From: Paenibacillus ferrarius
Lineage (GTDB): Bacteria; Bacillota; Bacilli; Paenibacillales; NBRC-103111
DNA length: 64,000 bases
Direction of reading: 5' to 3'
Assembly (NCBI RefSeq): GCF_002027705.1
Contig: NZ_MBTG01000001.1
Location: 248,001-312,000 of the forward strand
The notes beneath the pieces were generated by a model. The model saw nothing but the letters and a program-made list of their open reading frames with translations, was not told the DNA's origin and searched no databases. The position numbers and the translations under genes are program-made. Shown piece by piece: positions 8,102-18,325 of the stretch; the first letter of the stretch is position 1, and the number at the start of each line of letters is the position of its first letter.

Positions 8102-11018
8102 ACAAGACAATAAGGACAAAACTCGCGTATATGAATACGCCAAAGCGCTCAATATGAGCAGCAAAGAGATTATTACCATTCTCAAACGTTTAAACATTCC
8201 TGTTAACAATCACATGAGTGTAATGGAAAATGATGCAGTAAGCAGTGTAGAAAAGTTTTTTCGCGATATCAAAGCCAATGCGGCTGCCAAACGAGCAGCT
8301 ACGGACGGAGGAAATGTGAGTTCATCTACGACGAATCAGAACCCTGCATCGCAGGCTCCAGCACAAGAGAATAAAGGTGCAGCAACTCCGGCTTCAAGCC
8401 CAGTTGTTTCAGAACAGACTAGCAGCAGCACAACAACTAATGGTGCAGTGACACCACAGCAAGGACAATCTACGTCAAGCACGACGAGTCGTCCTGCACA
8501 ATCGCAACGTGATCATCGCCCGAGCGGCCAAGGATCATCACAAGGCGGACAACGCCCAAGCAGTCAAGGCCAAGGCGGACAACGTACAGGTTACCAAGGA
8601 TCCAATCCAGGCGGACAACGTCCAAGCGGTCAAGGCCAAGGCGGCCAACGTACGGGGTATCAAGGATCTAATCCAGGCGGACAACGTCCAAGCGGTCAAG
8701 GATCTAGTCAAGGTCAAGGCCAACGTACGGGCTATCAAGGTTCCAACCCAGGTGGCCAACGTCCTGCCGGTTCAACTGGCGGATACAACAGCCAACGTCC
8801 AAGCGGCGGTCAAGGCTACAGCCAAGGTCAAGGACAAGGCGGAGCTCCGCGCAGCAATAGCAATTATGCTGGAGCACGTCCAAGTCAAGGGACTGGCGGA
8901 GCGGGAGCTGGCGGCGGCCAAAGTGCAAACAGCAGCCGTCCACAAAATGCGGGTCCTAACCGCAGTGCTGGCCCAAGCCGTCAATCCAAGCCGTTTGACA
9001 ACCGCAACAATAACCAAAGCGGAAGACCGGTTGTTCAAGAAGCTAAACCTCAGTTCCATGTAGGAGCTACAGCAGCTGAGTTGGATGAAGCAGCAGCGAA
9101 AGCTGGCGTTATTACAACGAAGAAATCCAAGCCTACGCCAAAACGTTTCGATGATAACCGTTCCGGCGGAAATCGCGGACCAGGCGGTAACAACCGCGGC
9201 AATCAACGCGGCAACAACCGTGGCAGATATCAACAAGAAACCGTCAAAAAAGAAAAAATCGACAACACACCTAAGAAGATTATCGTTCGTGGCAGTATGA
9301 CGGTTGGTGAAACAGCTAAATTACTTCACAAAGATGCTTCTGAAGTTATTAAAAAGTTGTTATTCCTAGGTACAATGGCAACAATCAACCAAGAACTTGA
9401 TTTGGAAGCCATTCAATTGGTTGCTTCTGAGTTCGGCGTTGAGGTTGAAATCAAAATCAAAGTCGAAGAAGACAACTTTGAGACTTTCGAAGAAATCGAT
9501 GATGAGGCTGATCTGTTAGAGCGTCCACCGGTTGTTACAATTATGGGTCACGTCGATCACGGTAAAACGACTTTGCTCGATGCTATTCGTAAAACAAGTG
9601 TTACCGAAGGTGAAGCGGGTGGTATCACGCAGCACATTGGTGCCTATCAGGTTGAAGTCAACCATAAGAAAATTACGTTCTTGGATACACCTGGTCACGA
9701 AGCATTCACAACTATGCGTGCCCGCGGTGCGCAAGTGACAGATATTACGATTATCGTTGTTGCAGCTGACGACGGTGTTATGCCACAAACCGTAGAAGCA
9801 ATCAACCATGCCAAAGCGGCTGGCGTTCCGATCATTGTAGCTGTGAACAAGATTGATAAAGAAGGCGCGAATCCGGATCAAATCAAGCAAGCTCTTACCG
9901 CTTATGAATTGGTTCCTGAGGAGTGGGGCGGCGATACGATCTTCTGTGAAATTTCCGCGAAACAACGGATCGGGCTTGAAAATCTCCTAGAGATGATCTT
10001 GCTTGTAGCAGAAGTTCAAGAATACAAAGCTAACCCGAACAAACGTGCAAGAGCTACGGTCATTGAGGCTGAGTTGGATAAAGGCAGAGGGCCAGTTGCT
10101 CGTATCCTGATTCAACATGGTACATTGAAAGTGGGAGACAGCTTCGTTGCCGGCGTATGTTTCGGCCGCGTTAGAGCGATGGTCAATGACAAAGGCAAGC
10201 GATTGAAAGAAGCAGGTCCTTCAACGCCGGTTGAAATTACGGGTCTTACCGAAGTTCCACAAGCTGGGGATCCATTCCTTGCTTATGAAGATGAGCGTAA
10301 GGCAAGAGACATTGCAGACCGCCGTGCCGTAGCACTTCGCCAATCGGAGATGACAGCTAATTCACGCGTGACATTGGATGACCTCTTCAAACACATTAAA
10401 GATGGCGAAATTAAAGATCTAAATGTGATTATCAAAGGTGATGTTCAAGGCTCCGTAGAAGCACTGAAAAGCTCCCTTGAGAAAATTGAAGTCGAAGGCG
10501 TTCGCGTTAAAATTCTTCATAACGGTGTTGGTGCGGTTACAGAGTCTGATATTATTCTGGCATCTGCTTCCAACGCAATTATTATCGGATTCAACGTTCG
10601 TCCAGAGCCTGCTGCGAAAGCAACAGCTGATCAAGAGAAAGTGGACATTCGTCTGCATAACATCATTTACAACGTAATTGAAGAAATCGAGCAAGCCATG
10701 AAAGGGATGCTGGATCCAATCTTCAAAGAAGTTGTTCTTGGTCAAGCTGAAGTTCGTAATGTGTTCAAAATTACGGGTTCAGGTACAATTGCTGGCTGTA
10801 TGATCATATCAGGCAAAATTGCTCGTAACGCGCAAACTCGCTTGATCCGTAGTGGCATTGTTGTCCACGAAGGTAAAATCGATTCCTTGAAACGATTCAA
10901 GGATGATCAAAAAGAAGTTGCACAAGGTTACGAATGTGGTATATCTCTGGAGCGTTATCATGATATTAAAGAGGGCGACATTATTGAAGCCTTCATCATG
11001 GAGTCCGTTGAGAGGTGA
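8091..11018 (+). CDS. infB: Translation initiation factor IF-2
   Basis: GTPase that delivers initiator tRNA to the 30S subunit. 975 residues. Order: IF2N-type helical domain ([20 protein letters not shown]), a long low-complexity linker rich in G, Q, S, R, P and N (about 65-385), a second IF2N domain, the G domain (GHVDHGKT at 486-493, [12 protein letters not shown]), domain II, domain III and a C-terminal fMet-tRNA-binding barrel. TTG start at 8091 with GGAGGTG upstream, overlapping ylxQ. The linker is long for the family and contains near-identical 22-residue units, listed separately. Gap to rbfA is 6 nt. Confidence 0.98.
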   Translation: MTNKQDNKDKTRVYEYAKALNMSSKEIITILKRLNIPVNNHMSVMENDAVSSVEKFFRDIKANAAAKRAATDGGNVSSSTTNQNPASQAPAQENKGAATPASSPVVSEQTSSSTTTNGAVTPQQGQSTSSTTSRPAQSQRDHRPSGQGSSQGGQRPSSQGQGGQRTGYQGSNPGGQRPSGQGQGGQRTGYQGSNPGGQRPSGQGSSQGQGQRTGYQGSNPGGQRPAGSTGGYNSQRPSGGQGYSQGQGQGGAPRSNSNYAGARPSQGTGGAGAGGGQSANSSRPQNAGPNRSAGPSRQSKPFDNRNNNQSGRPVVQEAKPQFHVGATAAELDEAAAKAGVITTKKSKPTPKRFDDNRSGGNRGPGGNNRGNQRGNNRGRYQQETVKKEKIDNTPKKIIVRGSMTVGETAKLLHKDASEVIKKLLFLGTMATINQELDLEAIQLVASEFGVEVEIKIKVEEDNFETFEEIDDEADLLERPPVVTIMGHVDHGKTTLLDAIRKTSVTEGEAGGITQHIGAYQVEVNHKKITFLDTPGHEAFTTMRARGAQVTDITIIVVAADDGVMPQTVEAINHAKAAGVPIIVAVNKIDKEGANPDQIKQALTAYELVPEEWGGDTIFCEISAKQRIGLENLLEMILLVAEVQEYKANPNKRARATVIEAELDKGRGPVARILIQHGTLKVGDSFVAGVCFGRVRAMVNDKGKRLKEAGPSTPVEITGLTEVPQAGDPFLAYEDERKARDIADRRAVALRQSEMTANSRVTLDDLFKHIKDGEIKDLNVIIKGDVQGSVEALKSSLEKIEVEGVRVKILHNGVGAVTESDIILASASNAIIIGFNVRPEPAAKATADQEKVDIRLHNIIYNVIEEIEQAMKGMLDPIFKEVVLGQAEVRNVFKITGSGTIAGCMIISGKIARNAQTRLIRSGIVVHEGKIDSLKRFKDDQKEVAQGYECGISLERYHDIKEGDIIEAFIMESVER
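8521..8990 (+). repeat. Degenerate tandem repeat encoding the IF-2 Gly/Gln-rich linker
   Basis: Units of about 66 bp (22 residues) recur, for example from 8595 and from 8661, then drift to a 75-bp step near 8736. The encoded motif resembles [20 protein letters not shown]. The DNA as well as the protein is repeated, which suggests expansion by slippage or unequal recombination. Confidence 0.8.
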
Positions 11019-11024
11019 TGACAA

Positions 11025-11384
11025 ATGGCTAGAGTTCGTGTAGGTCGAGTTGGCGAGCAAATTAAGAAAGAATTAAGCCAGATCGTACAATCCGAATTGA
11101 AAGATCCGCGTATTGGCTTCTTGACAGTTACCGGTGTAGAAGTAACGAACGATTTATCCTTAGCTAAAGTGTATCTTAGCGTAATGGGTACAGATGAACA
11201 GAAAGAGGGCACCTTGAAGGCTCTTTCTGTAGGCACTGGGTATATTCGTTCCGAGCTGGGCAAACGAATTCGTTTGCGCAAAATTCCGGAATTGCAGTTT
11301 AAGTTCGATGCTTCAATCGACTACGGAAGTCATATCGACAACTTGCTTTACAAGCTCAACCAGGAAGGGAATCCAAACGTATGA
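11025..11384 (+). CDS. rbfA: 30S ribosome-binding factor RbfA
   Basis: KH-like cold-shock factor needed for late 30S maturation and 16S rRNA 5'-end processing. 119 residues, normal length. Visible: [17 protein letters not shown], then [19 protein letters not shown] and [12 protein letters not shown] at 11025 with GAGAGGTGATG upstream, 6 nt after infB; its last 4 nt overlap nrnA (ATGA). The ylxP gene, which separates infB and rbfA in B. subtilis, is absent here. Confidence 0.97.
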   Translation: MARVRVGRVGEQIKKELSQIVQSELKDPRIGFLTVTGVEVTNDLSLAKVYLSVMGTDEQKEGTLKALSVGTGYIRSELGKRIRLRKIPELQFKFDASIDYGSHIDNLLYKLNQEGNPNV

Positions 11385-12382
11385 GCAGTGGAATGAAGCA
11401 TGCCCCCGAATATAGTCAGCAGCTGGCAGCAGCCGCTGCATTTATCGAGCAGCATGATGATTTCTTGGTGGTATCTCACATCCAACCAGATGGAGATGCC
11501 GCCAGTTCCACGTATGCCATGGGATGGATTCTAAACCAGTTGGGCAAAAGCTTTACTATGATCAACGAGGGCGCCATGCCCTCCAAATTTTCCTATTTAC
11601 AGGGAAGCGATCAAGTATTGAATTATAATCAAGAGCTGCCCGCAAGGCTTTATCAAACCATTATAAGTGTAGATTGTGCTGATTTCTCCAGAATGGGTAG
11701 GATCAGCACTCTTTTTGATGACCAAGTGCAGCTGCTCAATGTAGATCATCACCCGACGAACGATAGATTTGGTTCCTGTCATTTGATCAAGCATGATGCC
11801 GCGGCTACGGTTCAAATTTTATATGACTTAGCGATACAAATGGCGTTATTGCCTGATTTGGATTTCGGTGACTGCATCTATACGGGTTTACTGACGGATA
11901 CAGGCGGATTTCGCTATTCCAATACATCACCGGAAGTGATGCAAATGGGCGCAACCCTACTGGCACTTGGTGTAAAAGGCGCTGATATAGCCGAACAAGT
12001 GTTGGAGAGAGTCACCTATTCGCAAATTGTACTTCTTCAAAAAGCGCTCTCTACCTTATCCTTTGCACATGATCGTAAACTAGCGTGGCTTGCTGTATCT
12101 CTGTCAGATTTAGAATTAACAGGAGCTTCAAGTGACGATTTGGATGGTTTAGTCAATTATCCGCGCAATGTGGAAGGTGTAGAAGTAGGGATGTTATTTA
12201 AGGAGAAGGCTGTTGGTGTAATTAAAGTAAGTCTCCGTTCTTCAGGGCTTGTTGATGTTGCAGCGATTGCGCAATCTTTGGGTGGAGGCGGTCATGTGCG
12301 AGCATCAGGCTGCACAATCCACGGTACGCTTGAAGAAGCCGTCACCCAAATGGTGCAGGAAGTAGGGAGTAAGCTGATATGA
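11381..12382 (+). CDS. nrnA: Bifunctional oligoribonuclease / PAP phosphatase, DHH family
   Basis: Degrades nano-RNA and dephosphorylates 3'-phosphoadenosine 5'-phosphate. 333 residues. DHH/DHHA1 architecture with metal ligands visible in [13 protein letters not shown] (H33, D37, D39), VDHHPTND, and the C-terminal [10 protein letters not shown] substrate-binding motif. The ATGA overlap with rbfA and the 4-nt overlap with truB show tight operon coupling. In B. subtilis the homologue is not in this operon, so its placement here is a useful lineage marker. Confidence 0.95.
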   Translation: MSSGMKHAPEYSQQLAAAAAFIEQHDDFLVVSHIQPDGDAASSTYAMGWILNQLGKSFTMINEGAMPSKFSYLQGSDQVLNYNQELPARLYQTIISVDCADFSRMGRISTLFDDQVQLLNVDHHPTNDRFGSCHLIKHDAAATVQILYDLAIQMALLPDLDFGDCIYTGLLTDTGGFRYSNTSPEVMQMGATLLALGVKGADIAEQVLERVTYSQIVLLQKALSTLSFAHDRKLAWLAVSLSDLELTGASSDDLDGLVNYPRNVEGVEVGMLFKEKAVGVIKVSLRSSGLVDVAAIAQSLGGGGHVRASGCTIHGTLEEAVTQMVQEVGSKLI

Positions 12383-13296
12383 CGTTAGAAGGTATTTTGC
12401 CTGTTTGGAAACCGGCCGGATTCACATCTCACGATGTTGTTGCCAAAGTCAGAGGGATTTTAGGTATCAAACGAATTGGTCACACAGGCACATTAGATCC
12501 TCAGGTTACCGGAGTTTTGCCGTTGTGCATTGGTAGAGCTACTCGAATGGTAGAGTATATTCAAGAGCTTCCTAAGGAGTATGAGGCATATCTTCACATT
12601 GGTCTTTCCACAGATACAGAAGATATGACAGGCACTGTGATTGAAGAAGTTGCTGAAGTTAAGCTGGATGAAGCGAGGATCCGCGAAGTTCTTCACACGT
12701 TTGTTGGAGAAATTGAACAAATTCCACCGATGTTTTCGGCTGTTAAGATAGATGGCAAACGGCTCTACGAAATAGCCCGCGAAGGCAAGGAAGTAGAACG
12801 GAAATCACGCAAAGCAACCATCCATCGATTGGATATTCTTCAAATGGACCTGCAGCAGAACCATCCCGAAATTCAATTTCGTGTTTCATGCTCCAAAGGT
12901 ACTTATATCCGAACATTATGTGTTGATATCGGCAAAGCACTTGGTTATCCTGCCGTTATGAAGAGTCTGATTCGAACTTCAACAGGGAGTATTCGCCAAG
13001 AGAAATGCTTGACTTTTGAGCAGATCATTCAGTTGAAGAGTCAGGGAGATCTGCAGTCACATATGATTCCTATGGATGAGGCGATTGCGCATATTCCTGC
13101 TATTGAACTTTCCGCCCAAGAAGCTGTGCATGCACTGCAAGGAAAGAAGATTACAGGGCTAGCCAAACCTACAACGATTCTTGTAGATGCCTCGCAGCAT
13201 ATTGTCCGTGCTTACTCGCCGGATCAGCGTTTTCTTGGTCTGTTTGAATGGAAAAGTGCTAGCCAAACCCTGGTCCCGGTCAAGGTTTTTCTCTAG
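12379..13296 (+). CDS. truB: tRNA pseudouridine(55) synthase TruB
   Basis: Makes pseudouridine 55 in the T loop of tRNAs. 305 residues. The N-terminal KPAGFTSHDVV and the catalytic motif GHTGTLDPQVTGVLPL are present, with the nucleophilic aspartate at residue 40. CSKGTYIRTL is another conserved TruB segment. A C-terminal PUA-like region follows. Overlaps nrnA by 4 nt and is followed after a short gap by ribF, the usual truB-ribF pair. Confidence 0.98.
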   Translation: MTLEGILPVWKPAGFTSHDVVAKVRGILGIKRIGHTGTLDPQVTGVLPLCIGRATRMVEYIQELPKEYEAYLHIGLSTDTEDMTGTVIEEVAEVKLDEARIREVLHTFVGEIEQIPPMFSAVKIDGKRLYEIAREGKEVERKSRKATIHRLDILQMDLQQNHPEIQFRVSCSKGTYIRTLCVDIGKALGYPAVMKSLIRTSTGSIRQEKCLTFEQIIQLKSQGDLQSHMIPMDEAIAHIPAIELSAQEAVHALQGKKITGLAKPTTILVDASQHIVRAYSPDQRFLGLFEWKSASQTLVPVKVFL

Positions 13297-13343
13297 TATC
13301 AATGTTCAGGGACAGGTTGAAATGGGCAGGTGAATATAAACGT

Positions 13344-14279
13344 ATGCAAGTAATTCCAATAACTTATCCCATTGATTTCGATGCTTCGAGCCTATTTGTA
13401 GGCGAGCAAGTCGTAGCAATCGGTGATTTCGATGGTGTTCATATGGGGCATCAAGAAGTCATCGGACGAGCTCTGCGTACTGCGAAGAAGCTGGGGTTAC
13501 CAACAGCCATTATGACCTTTCACCCTCATCCCAGAGCGGTTATGGGTCAAGATAAATATGTGGATTTGCTCACGCCAATGAGAAAGAAAATGGAGATGTT
13601 TGCCTCTCTTGGCGTGAGTCATACTTATATCGTTACCTTCGATGCCTCGTTAATGCGGTTATCTCCTGAGGAATTCGTGGATCAAGTACTGCACCGACTT
13701 GGCGTTGACAGTGTGATATGTGGGTTTGATTTCACATTTGGTTATCAAGGCAAAGGCAACCCGGATACGCTCTGTGAGCTGAGTCATGGGAAATTTTCAG
13801 TAGAAGTGGTGAGACCCTTTCATATGGATGGCGAAAAAGTTAGCAGTACTCTCATTCGTGAATCATTACAGCAAGGGGATATTGACACAGTTACGAGACT
13901 TCTTGGACGTCCCTATAGCATTAGCGGCATCGTTGTCGATGGAGCCAAACGGGGAAGAACGATTGGATTTCCGACTGCCAATCTTCAATTGGATGAATCG
14001 TATGTCGTCCCTACCAACGGCGTTTATGCGATTAAGGCATCACTAAAAGGGGAAACCTACAAAGGTGTTATGAATATCGGTATCAAACCAACTTTCACAA
14101 CAGGCGAATTAAAGCCTTCCTTTGAAGCGCATTTATTTGATTTCTCTGATCAAATTTATGGCGAGCATATGAGCGTGGAGTTAATCGCTTTTCTTAGACC
14201 GGAACGCAAATTCTCATCCATCGATGAATTGGTTGCTCAGATCAAGCAGGATGCAGAATTGGCAAAGCAGAAATTATAA
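13344..14279 (+). CDS. ribF: Bifunctional riboflavin kinase / FAD synthetase
   Basis: Converts riboflavin to FMN and FMN to FAD. About 311 residues. N-terminal nucleotidyltransferase domain with GDFDGVHMGHQ and FDFTFGYQGKG; C-terminal flavokinase domain with GRTIGFPTANL and GVYAI. The ATG at 13344 is preferred over an in-frame ATG at 13302 because AGGTGA lies 10 nt upstream and the resulting N-terminus (MQVIPITYPIDF) matches family length. It is called ribC in B. subtilis. Last gene of the nusA-infB operon; rpsO has its own promoter. Confidence 0.96.
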   Translation: MQVIPITYPIDFDASSLFVGEQVVAIGDFDGVHMGHQEVIGRALRTAKKLGLPTAIMTFHPHPRAVMGQDKYVDLLTPMRKKMEMFASLGVSHTYIVTFDASLMRLSPEEFVDQVLHRLGVDSVICGFDFTFGYQGKGNPDTLCELSHGKFSVEVVRPFHMDGEKVSSTLIRESLQQGDIDTVTRLLGRPYSISGIVVDGAKRGRTIGFPTANLQLDESYVVPTNGVYAIKASLKGETYKGVMNIGIKPTFTTGELKPSFEAHLFDFSDQIYGEHMSVELIAFLRPERKFSSIDELVAQIKQDAELAKQKL

Positions 14280-14299
14280 ACGTTCCTAGGAAACAAGCA

Positions 14300-14329
14300 T
14301 TTACTTCTATTAGGCGATTATGATATACT
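14300..14329 (+). promoter_or_regulatory. Extended -10 promoter of rpsO
   Basis: TATACT (14324-14329) with TGA in front (TGn extension), and a weak -35, TTTACT (14300-14305), at 18 bp. Positioned for a leader of about 110 nt. Confidence 0.6.
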
Positions 14330-14339
14330 GAATAACGTT

Positions 14340-14364
14340 GCCAAAAGAAACGAATCTTTCTGGC
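14340..14364 (+). promoter_or_regulatory. rpsO leader hairpin, candidate S15 autoregulatory element
   Basis: A 9-bp stem, GCCAAAAGA with TCTTTCTGGC (one bulged C), enclosing AACGAA, right at the predicted 5' end of the mRNA. A second small hairpin (GATAG-ACG-CTATC) follows near 14380. S15 controls its own mRNA in several bacteria through unrelated leader structures; that role here is inference. Confidence 0.45.
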
Positions 14365-14446
14365 ATGAACCTTAGCTTGGATAGACGCTATCATCGGCGA
14401 TTTCTAGGCTTACGGGGATACAATAGAATTTAGGAGATGAACAATC

Positions 14447-14716
14447 ATGGCATTAACACAAGAACGCAAAACGCAACTGATCCAAACTCACAAAGTACAT
14501 GATACCGACACTGGGTCACCAGAGGTACAAGTAGCAATTCTTACTGAGAACATTGTCAACCTGACTAACCACTTGCGGACACACAAGAAAGATCATCACT
14601 CCCGTCGTGGCTTGCTCAAAATGGTAGGACAACGCCGTAAATTGCTAGCATATGTGAAGAACAAAGATGTGAGCCGTTACAGTGCTTTGATCGAGAAGCT
14701 TGGTTTGCGTCGATAA
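14447..14716 (+). CDS. rpsO: 30S ribosomal protein S15
   Basis: Primary 16S rRNA binder in the 30S platform. 89 residues, the standard length. Contains the family signature around [23 protein letters not shown] at 14447 with TTAGGAGATGA upstream. Own promoter, long leader and strong terminator make it a separate unit between ribF and pnp, the order seen in B. subtilis. Confidence 0.99.
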   Translation: MALTQERKTQLIQTHKVHDTDTGSPEVQVAILTENIVNLTNHLRTHKKDHHSRRGLLKMVGQRRKLLAYVKNKDVSRYSALIEKLGLRR

Positions 14717-14730
14717 AACCGACAATGAGA

Positions 14731-14802
14731 AGCAACCTGTTGCTCCTTTGCTGGGCTTGATAAAGCTTCAGCAAAGAGTGACAACAAGGTTGCTTTTTCT
14801 TG
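14731..14802 (+). terminator. Bipartite terminator after rpsO
   Basis: Outer stem AGCAACCT (14731-14738) with AGGTTGCT (14787-14794), inner stem TTTGCTG with CAGCAAA, then TTTTTC. A large branched hairpin just before the pnp leader. Confidence 0.85.
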
Positions 14803-14834
14803 TATTTTTAAAACGGAAAAAGAAGGAAATACTA

Positions 14835-14873
14835 GACAATGCGCAGAAATAGAGGATGACTGTGCAAGTTGTC
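14835..14873 (+). promoter_or_regulatory. pnp leader stem-loop
   Basis: GACAA/TTGTC and GCGCAG/CTGTGC pair around a 13-nt loop, with a 1-nt bulge on the left and a 3-nt bulge on the right. It lies about 40 nt before pnp. PNPase controls its own mRNA through a leader stem-loop in E. coli; a similar role here is inference. No convincing promoter was found in the rpsO-pnp gap. Confidence 0.4.
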
Positions 14874-14911
14874 AAACACATATGGAATGAGAAATTCCTT
14901 AGGAGGATTTT

Positions 14912-17014
14912 ATGGAGAAAAGGGTACAAATGGAACTTGGCGGTAAACCGTTCATTCTGGAAACGGGCCGACTAGCCAAACAAGCCAACGCGGCAGTAAC
15001 CGTACGATACGGTGATACGGTTGTGCTTAGTACAGTAACGGCGTCCAGCGGGCCGAAAGATCTGGATTTCTTTCCGCTCACGGTTAATTATGAAGAAAGA
15101 TTATATTCCGTTGGTAAAATCCCAGGTGGATTTATTAAACGTGAAGGACGTCCAAGTGAGAAAGCTATTCTTGCCAGCCGTCTAACAGATCGTCCGATTC
15201 GTCCTTTATTTCCGGAAGGTTTCCGCAATGACGTGCAAATCGTTTCCATCGTAATGAGCGTTGATCAAGAATGTCCGCCCGAAATTGCGGCAATGATTGG
15301 TACTTCAGCAGCACTTGCTATTTCGGATGTTCCTTTCAATGGACCAGTAGGCGGCGTGATTGTTGGACGAGTTGATGGACAATTCGTCATTAATCCAACT
15401 GGAGAGACAGCAGAGAAAAGTGATATTCACTTGACGGTTGCTGGAACGAAAGACGCAATCATGATGGTTGAAGCAGGAGCGAATGAAGTTTCTGAGGATG
15501 TTGTCCTTGAAGCTATCATGTTCGGTCATGATGAAATCCGCAAAATCGTTGCTGTGATCGAAGAACTGGTCGCTCAAGCCGGTAAACCGAAAATGGAAGT
15601 TAAGCTACATACCGTTGATGCTGAGGTAAACCGTGCTGTTCGTGAATTCGCACAAGCTAGATTAGTGGATGCGATCAAAATTCCGGAGAAGCATGCGAGA
15701 CAAGAAGCGATTGATATTGTGAATGCTGAAGCTGTGGAACATTTTACGGCACTTTATGAAGAAACACCTGGCCTACTGGGTGATGTGAAAGAAACGCTTT
15801 ATGATATCGTCAAAGAAGAAGTACGCCGTTTAATTACGCATGATAAAGTAAGACCAGATGGACGTAAACCAGAGGAAATTCGTGCGATTGATTGCGATAT
15901 TGATCTGCTGCCGCGTACTCACGGTTCCGGTTTATTCACGCGTGGACAAACGCAAGCGCTTAGCATTTGTACATTAGGTGCATTAGGGGATGTGCAAATT
16001 CTGGATGGGTTGGATCTGACAGAAACCAAACGTTTCATGCATCATTATAACTTCCCACCGTTCTCCGTTGGTGAAGCAAGACCGCTTCGTCCACCAGGCC
16101 GTCGGGAAATTGGACATGGCGCTTTAGGGGAGAGAGCTCTTGAGCCTATCATTCCTAATGAAGTTGAGTTCCCATACACGATTCGTCTCGTATCTGAAGT
16201 ATTGGAATCGAATGGTTCGACTTCCCAAGCGAGTATTTGCGCTAGTACGTTAGCACTTATGGACGCTGGTGTTCCAATCAAGGCTCCAGTTGCTGGGATT
16301 GCTATGGGTCTGATCAAAGACGGTGACCACTTCTCCATTTTGTCGGATATTCAAGGAATGGAAGATCATCTTGGCGATATGGACTTTAAGGTTGCAGGAA
16401 CAGCCGAAGGAATAACAGCTCTTCAAATGGATATCAAAATTGACGGTATCGATCGCAGCATTCTGCAGCAGTCTTTACAACAAGCCAAAGAAGGCCGTTT
16501 GCACATTTTAGGAAAAATGGTATCCCGTATTTCGGAGCCTAAGAAAAACCTTTCCAAATATGCGCCGAAAATTCTGACCATGAACATTAATCCGGACAAA
16601 ATCCGTGATGTTATTGGAGCAGGCGGTAAAATCATCAACAAAATCATTGAAGAAACCGGCGTGAAAATTGATATCGAACAAGATGGCCGTGTATTCATCG
16701 CTTCATCCAATCAAGAGATGAACGAAAAAGCACGTTCCATTATCGAAGGCATCGTTCGTGAAGTGATCGTTGGCGAAACATACCTCGGTACGGTCAAACG
16801 CGTTGAGAAATTCGGTGCATTCGTCGAGATTCTGCCAGGCAAAGAAGGTTTGGTTCATATTTCGCAAATTTCCACAGAGCGTGTAGCTAAAGTGGAAGAT
16901 GTTGTGAACGTTGGAGATCAAATCACAGTAAAAGTAACGGAAATCGACCAACAAGGAAGAGTAAATCTTTCTCGCAAAGCAACATTAACTTCGCAAGTCC
17001 CGGCCCAATCCTAA
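14912..17014 (+). CDS. pnp: Polyribonucleotide nucleotidyltransferase (PNPase)
   Basis: Phosphorolytic 3'-5' exoribonuclease of the mRNA decay machinery. 700 residues. Two RNase PH domains flank an all-alpha domain; the first carries [19 protein letters not shown], the second [20 protein letters not shown] and [23 protein letters not shown] domain ([12 protein letters not shown]) and S1 domain ([20 protein letters not shown]) follow. ATG at 14912 has TTAGGAGG 9 nt upstream. The window also encodes RNase J and RNase Y, so several core RNA decay enzymes lie within 31 kb. Confidence 0.99.
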   Translation: MEKRVQMELGGKPFILETGRLAKQANAAVTVRYGDTVVLSTVTASSGPKDLDFFPLTVNYEERLYSVGKIPGGFIKREGRPSEKAILASRLTDRPIRPLFPEGFRNDVQIVSIVMSVDQECPPEIAAMIGTSAALAISDVPFNGPVGGVIVGRVDGQFVINPTGETAEKSDIHLTVAGTKDAIMMVEAGANEVSEDVVLEAIMFGHDEIRKIVAVIEELVAQAGKPKMEVKLHTVDAEVNRAVREFAQARLVDAIKIPEKHARQEAIDIVNAEAVEHFTALYEETPGLLGDVKETLYDIVKEEVRRLITHDKVRPDGRKPEEIRAIDCDIDLLPRTHGSGLFTRGQTQALSICTLGALGDVQILDGLDLTETKRFMHHYNFPPFSVGEARPLRPPGRREIGHGALGERALEPIIPNEVEFPYTIRLVSEVLESNGSTSQASICASTLALMDAGVPIKAPVAGIAMGLIKDGDHFSILSDIQGMEDHLGDMDFKVAGTAEGITALQMDIKIDGIDRSILQQSLQQAKEGRLHILGKMVSRISEPKKNLSKYAPKILTMNINPDKIRDVIGAGGKIINKIIEETGVKIDIEQDGRVFIASSNQEMNEKARSIIEGIVREVIVGETYLGTVKRVEKFGAFVEILPGKEGLVHISQISTERVAKVEDVVNVGDQITVKVTEIDQQGRVNLSRKATLTSQVPAQS

Positions 17015-17052
17015 GCCGTGTGACTTGTGAAGTACCCTTCATAGTTTCGGAC

Positions 17053-17081
17053 AAAGAGTCAGATCAATCTGTCTCTTTTTT
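17053..17081 (+). terminator. Terminator after pnp
   Basis: AAAGAG-T-CAGAT pairs with ATCTG-T-CTCTTT across a 2-nt CA loop, ending in a T6 run. Confidence 0.85.
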
Positions 17082-17165
17082 GCGTTTACCTTGGGATAGA
17101 CATGCTTGTTCTAATCTTGTCCTTTTCTGCATAAAATCAGGAAATAAGGATGGGGGGACCTCGAC

Positions 17166-18218
17166 ATGCTCTATAAAAAGTGGCTTCTACTTGGAAGTTT
17201 TTTTGCCATGGTTCTACTCGTCATTCAGACTATTCCTGATATAGGAACATATATTCTCAGTGTGAAATATAAGCCATCTTCCTATGTAACGAAGACCAAC
17301 TGGCAGGATGAAGAGACGCTTCCTGTATTTGCTGCGAGTTCTTCCAAAGGAGAAAAGTTAAACAAATTAAGTCCCTCGCAATTAATGGATATAATTCATA
17401 AAGAAGCAGAAAACCGCAGGATTGCCCCGATAAATGCACGAATTGATCCAGTATGGAAAGCGATACCTGGTTATAATGGACTGGAAGTCGATATCGATGA
17501 AACGCTTAAGCTGGCTGAGCATCATCTCACACCTGGCAAGATCAACTATGTGATGAAGGAAGTTGAGCCGGCCATTCAATTGAGCGATCTTGGTCCTGTC
17601 CCTGTGTTTAAAGGAAATCCCAAAAAGCCGATGGCGTCATTGATGATCAATGTGGCTTGGGGCAATGAATATTTGCCGAGCATTTTAGAAACACTTCGCA
17701 AAGAAAATGTACACGCCACTTTTTTCTTCGATGGCTCTTGGTTGAAGAAAAACGTAGAAATGGCCAAAACGATACAGAGCGAAGGTCATGAAATATCGAA
17801 TCATGCGTATTCGCATAAAGATATGAGAAATATAAGTCGCAGCAAAGCTGTAGAAGAGATTTCCAAAACAGAAGATTTGTTGAAGCAGCAATTAGGTGTG
17901 AAAAATACGCTGTTTGCACCGCCTTCCGGATATTTTAATCAAGAAACCGTTCAAATAGCCTCTGAATTTCATCTGCAAACCGTACTGTGGACCTTCGATA
18001 CCATCGATTGGAAAAATCCTGGAGCAGATCGAATTATTCAACGCCTTACTACGAGCATTGAGCCAGGCACTTTAATTTTGATGCATCCAACCTCTTCATC
18101 CAAAGAAGCACTGGCTGGAATGATCCGTGTTATCAAGAATAAAGGATTATCCATGGGGACAGTATCGGAGCTATTATCCTCTAAAAGGATCCCTGATGGG
18201 GGTCAACTGACGAAATAA
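17166..18218 (+). CDS. ylxY: YlxY-like polysaccharide deacetylase homologue, probably not catalytic
   Basis: 350 residues with an N-terminal membrane anchor (about 6-26) and a NodB-type domain (about 158-345) expected outside the membrane. The metal histidines are kept in SNHAYSHKDM, but the segment that usually reads TFDDG here reads INVAWGNEY, so the catalytic and metal-binding aspartates are missing. YlxY-type proteins are linked to sporulation, so a binding or inactive-enzyme role is plausible. ATG at 17166 with AAGGATGGGGGGACC upstream. A possible sigma-E-like -10, CATAAAAT (17130-17137), lies before it, with a poor -35. Same place as ylxY in B. subtilis. Confidence 0.85.
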   Translation: MLYKKWLLLGSFFAMVLLVIQTIPDIGTYILSVKYKPSSYVTKTNWQDEETLPVFAASSSKGEKLNKLSPSQLMDIIHKEAENRRIAPINARIDPVWKAIPGYNGLEVDIDETLKLAEHHLTPGKINYVMKEVEPAIQLSDLGPVPVFKGNPKKPMASLMINVAWGNEYLPSILETLRKENVHATFFFDGSWLKKNVEMAKTIQSEGHEISNHAYSHKDMRNISRSKAVEEISKTEDLLKQQLGVKNTLFAPPSGYFNQETVQIASEFHLQTVLWTFDTIDWKNPGADRIIQRLTTSIEPGTLILMHPTSSSKEALAGMIRVIKNKGLSMGTVSELLSSKRIPDGGQLTK

Positions 18219-18325
18219 ACTCGTGATTTGGGCACAAAGTTGAGTCGCTGGCACATTTTTGTTAGACTGAGTAAGTATAATTGGGGAACAGGATTTTACG
18301 TGCTACATTTTGAGGAGGAACCTTG

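Noticed and set aside
8509..9236. Long alternative-frame ORFs on both strands within infB
   Set aside because: They arise from the repetitive G/C-balanced linker DNA of IF-2 and encode Ala/Val or Leu/Trp-rich repeats; no start signals.
18249..18264. TGGCAC followed by TGTTA, resembling a sigma-54 promoter
   Set aside because: The GC dinucleotide at -12 is missing (GG-N10-TT), so it does not meet the sigma-54 pattern.
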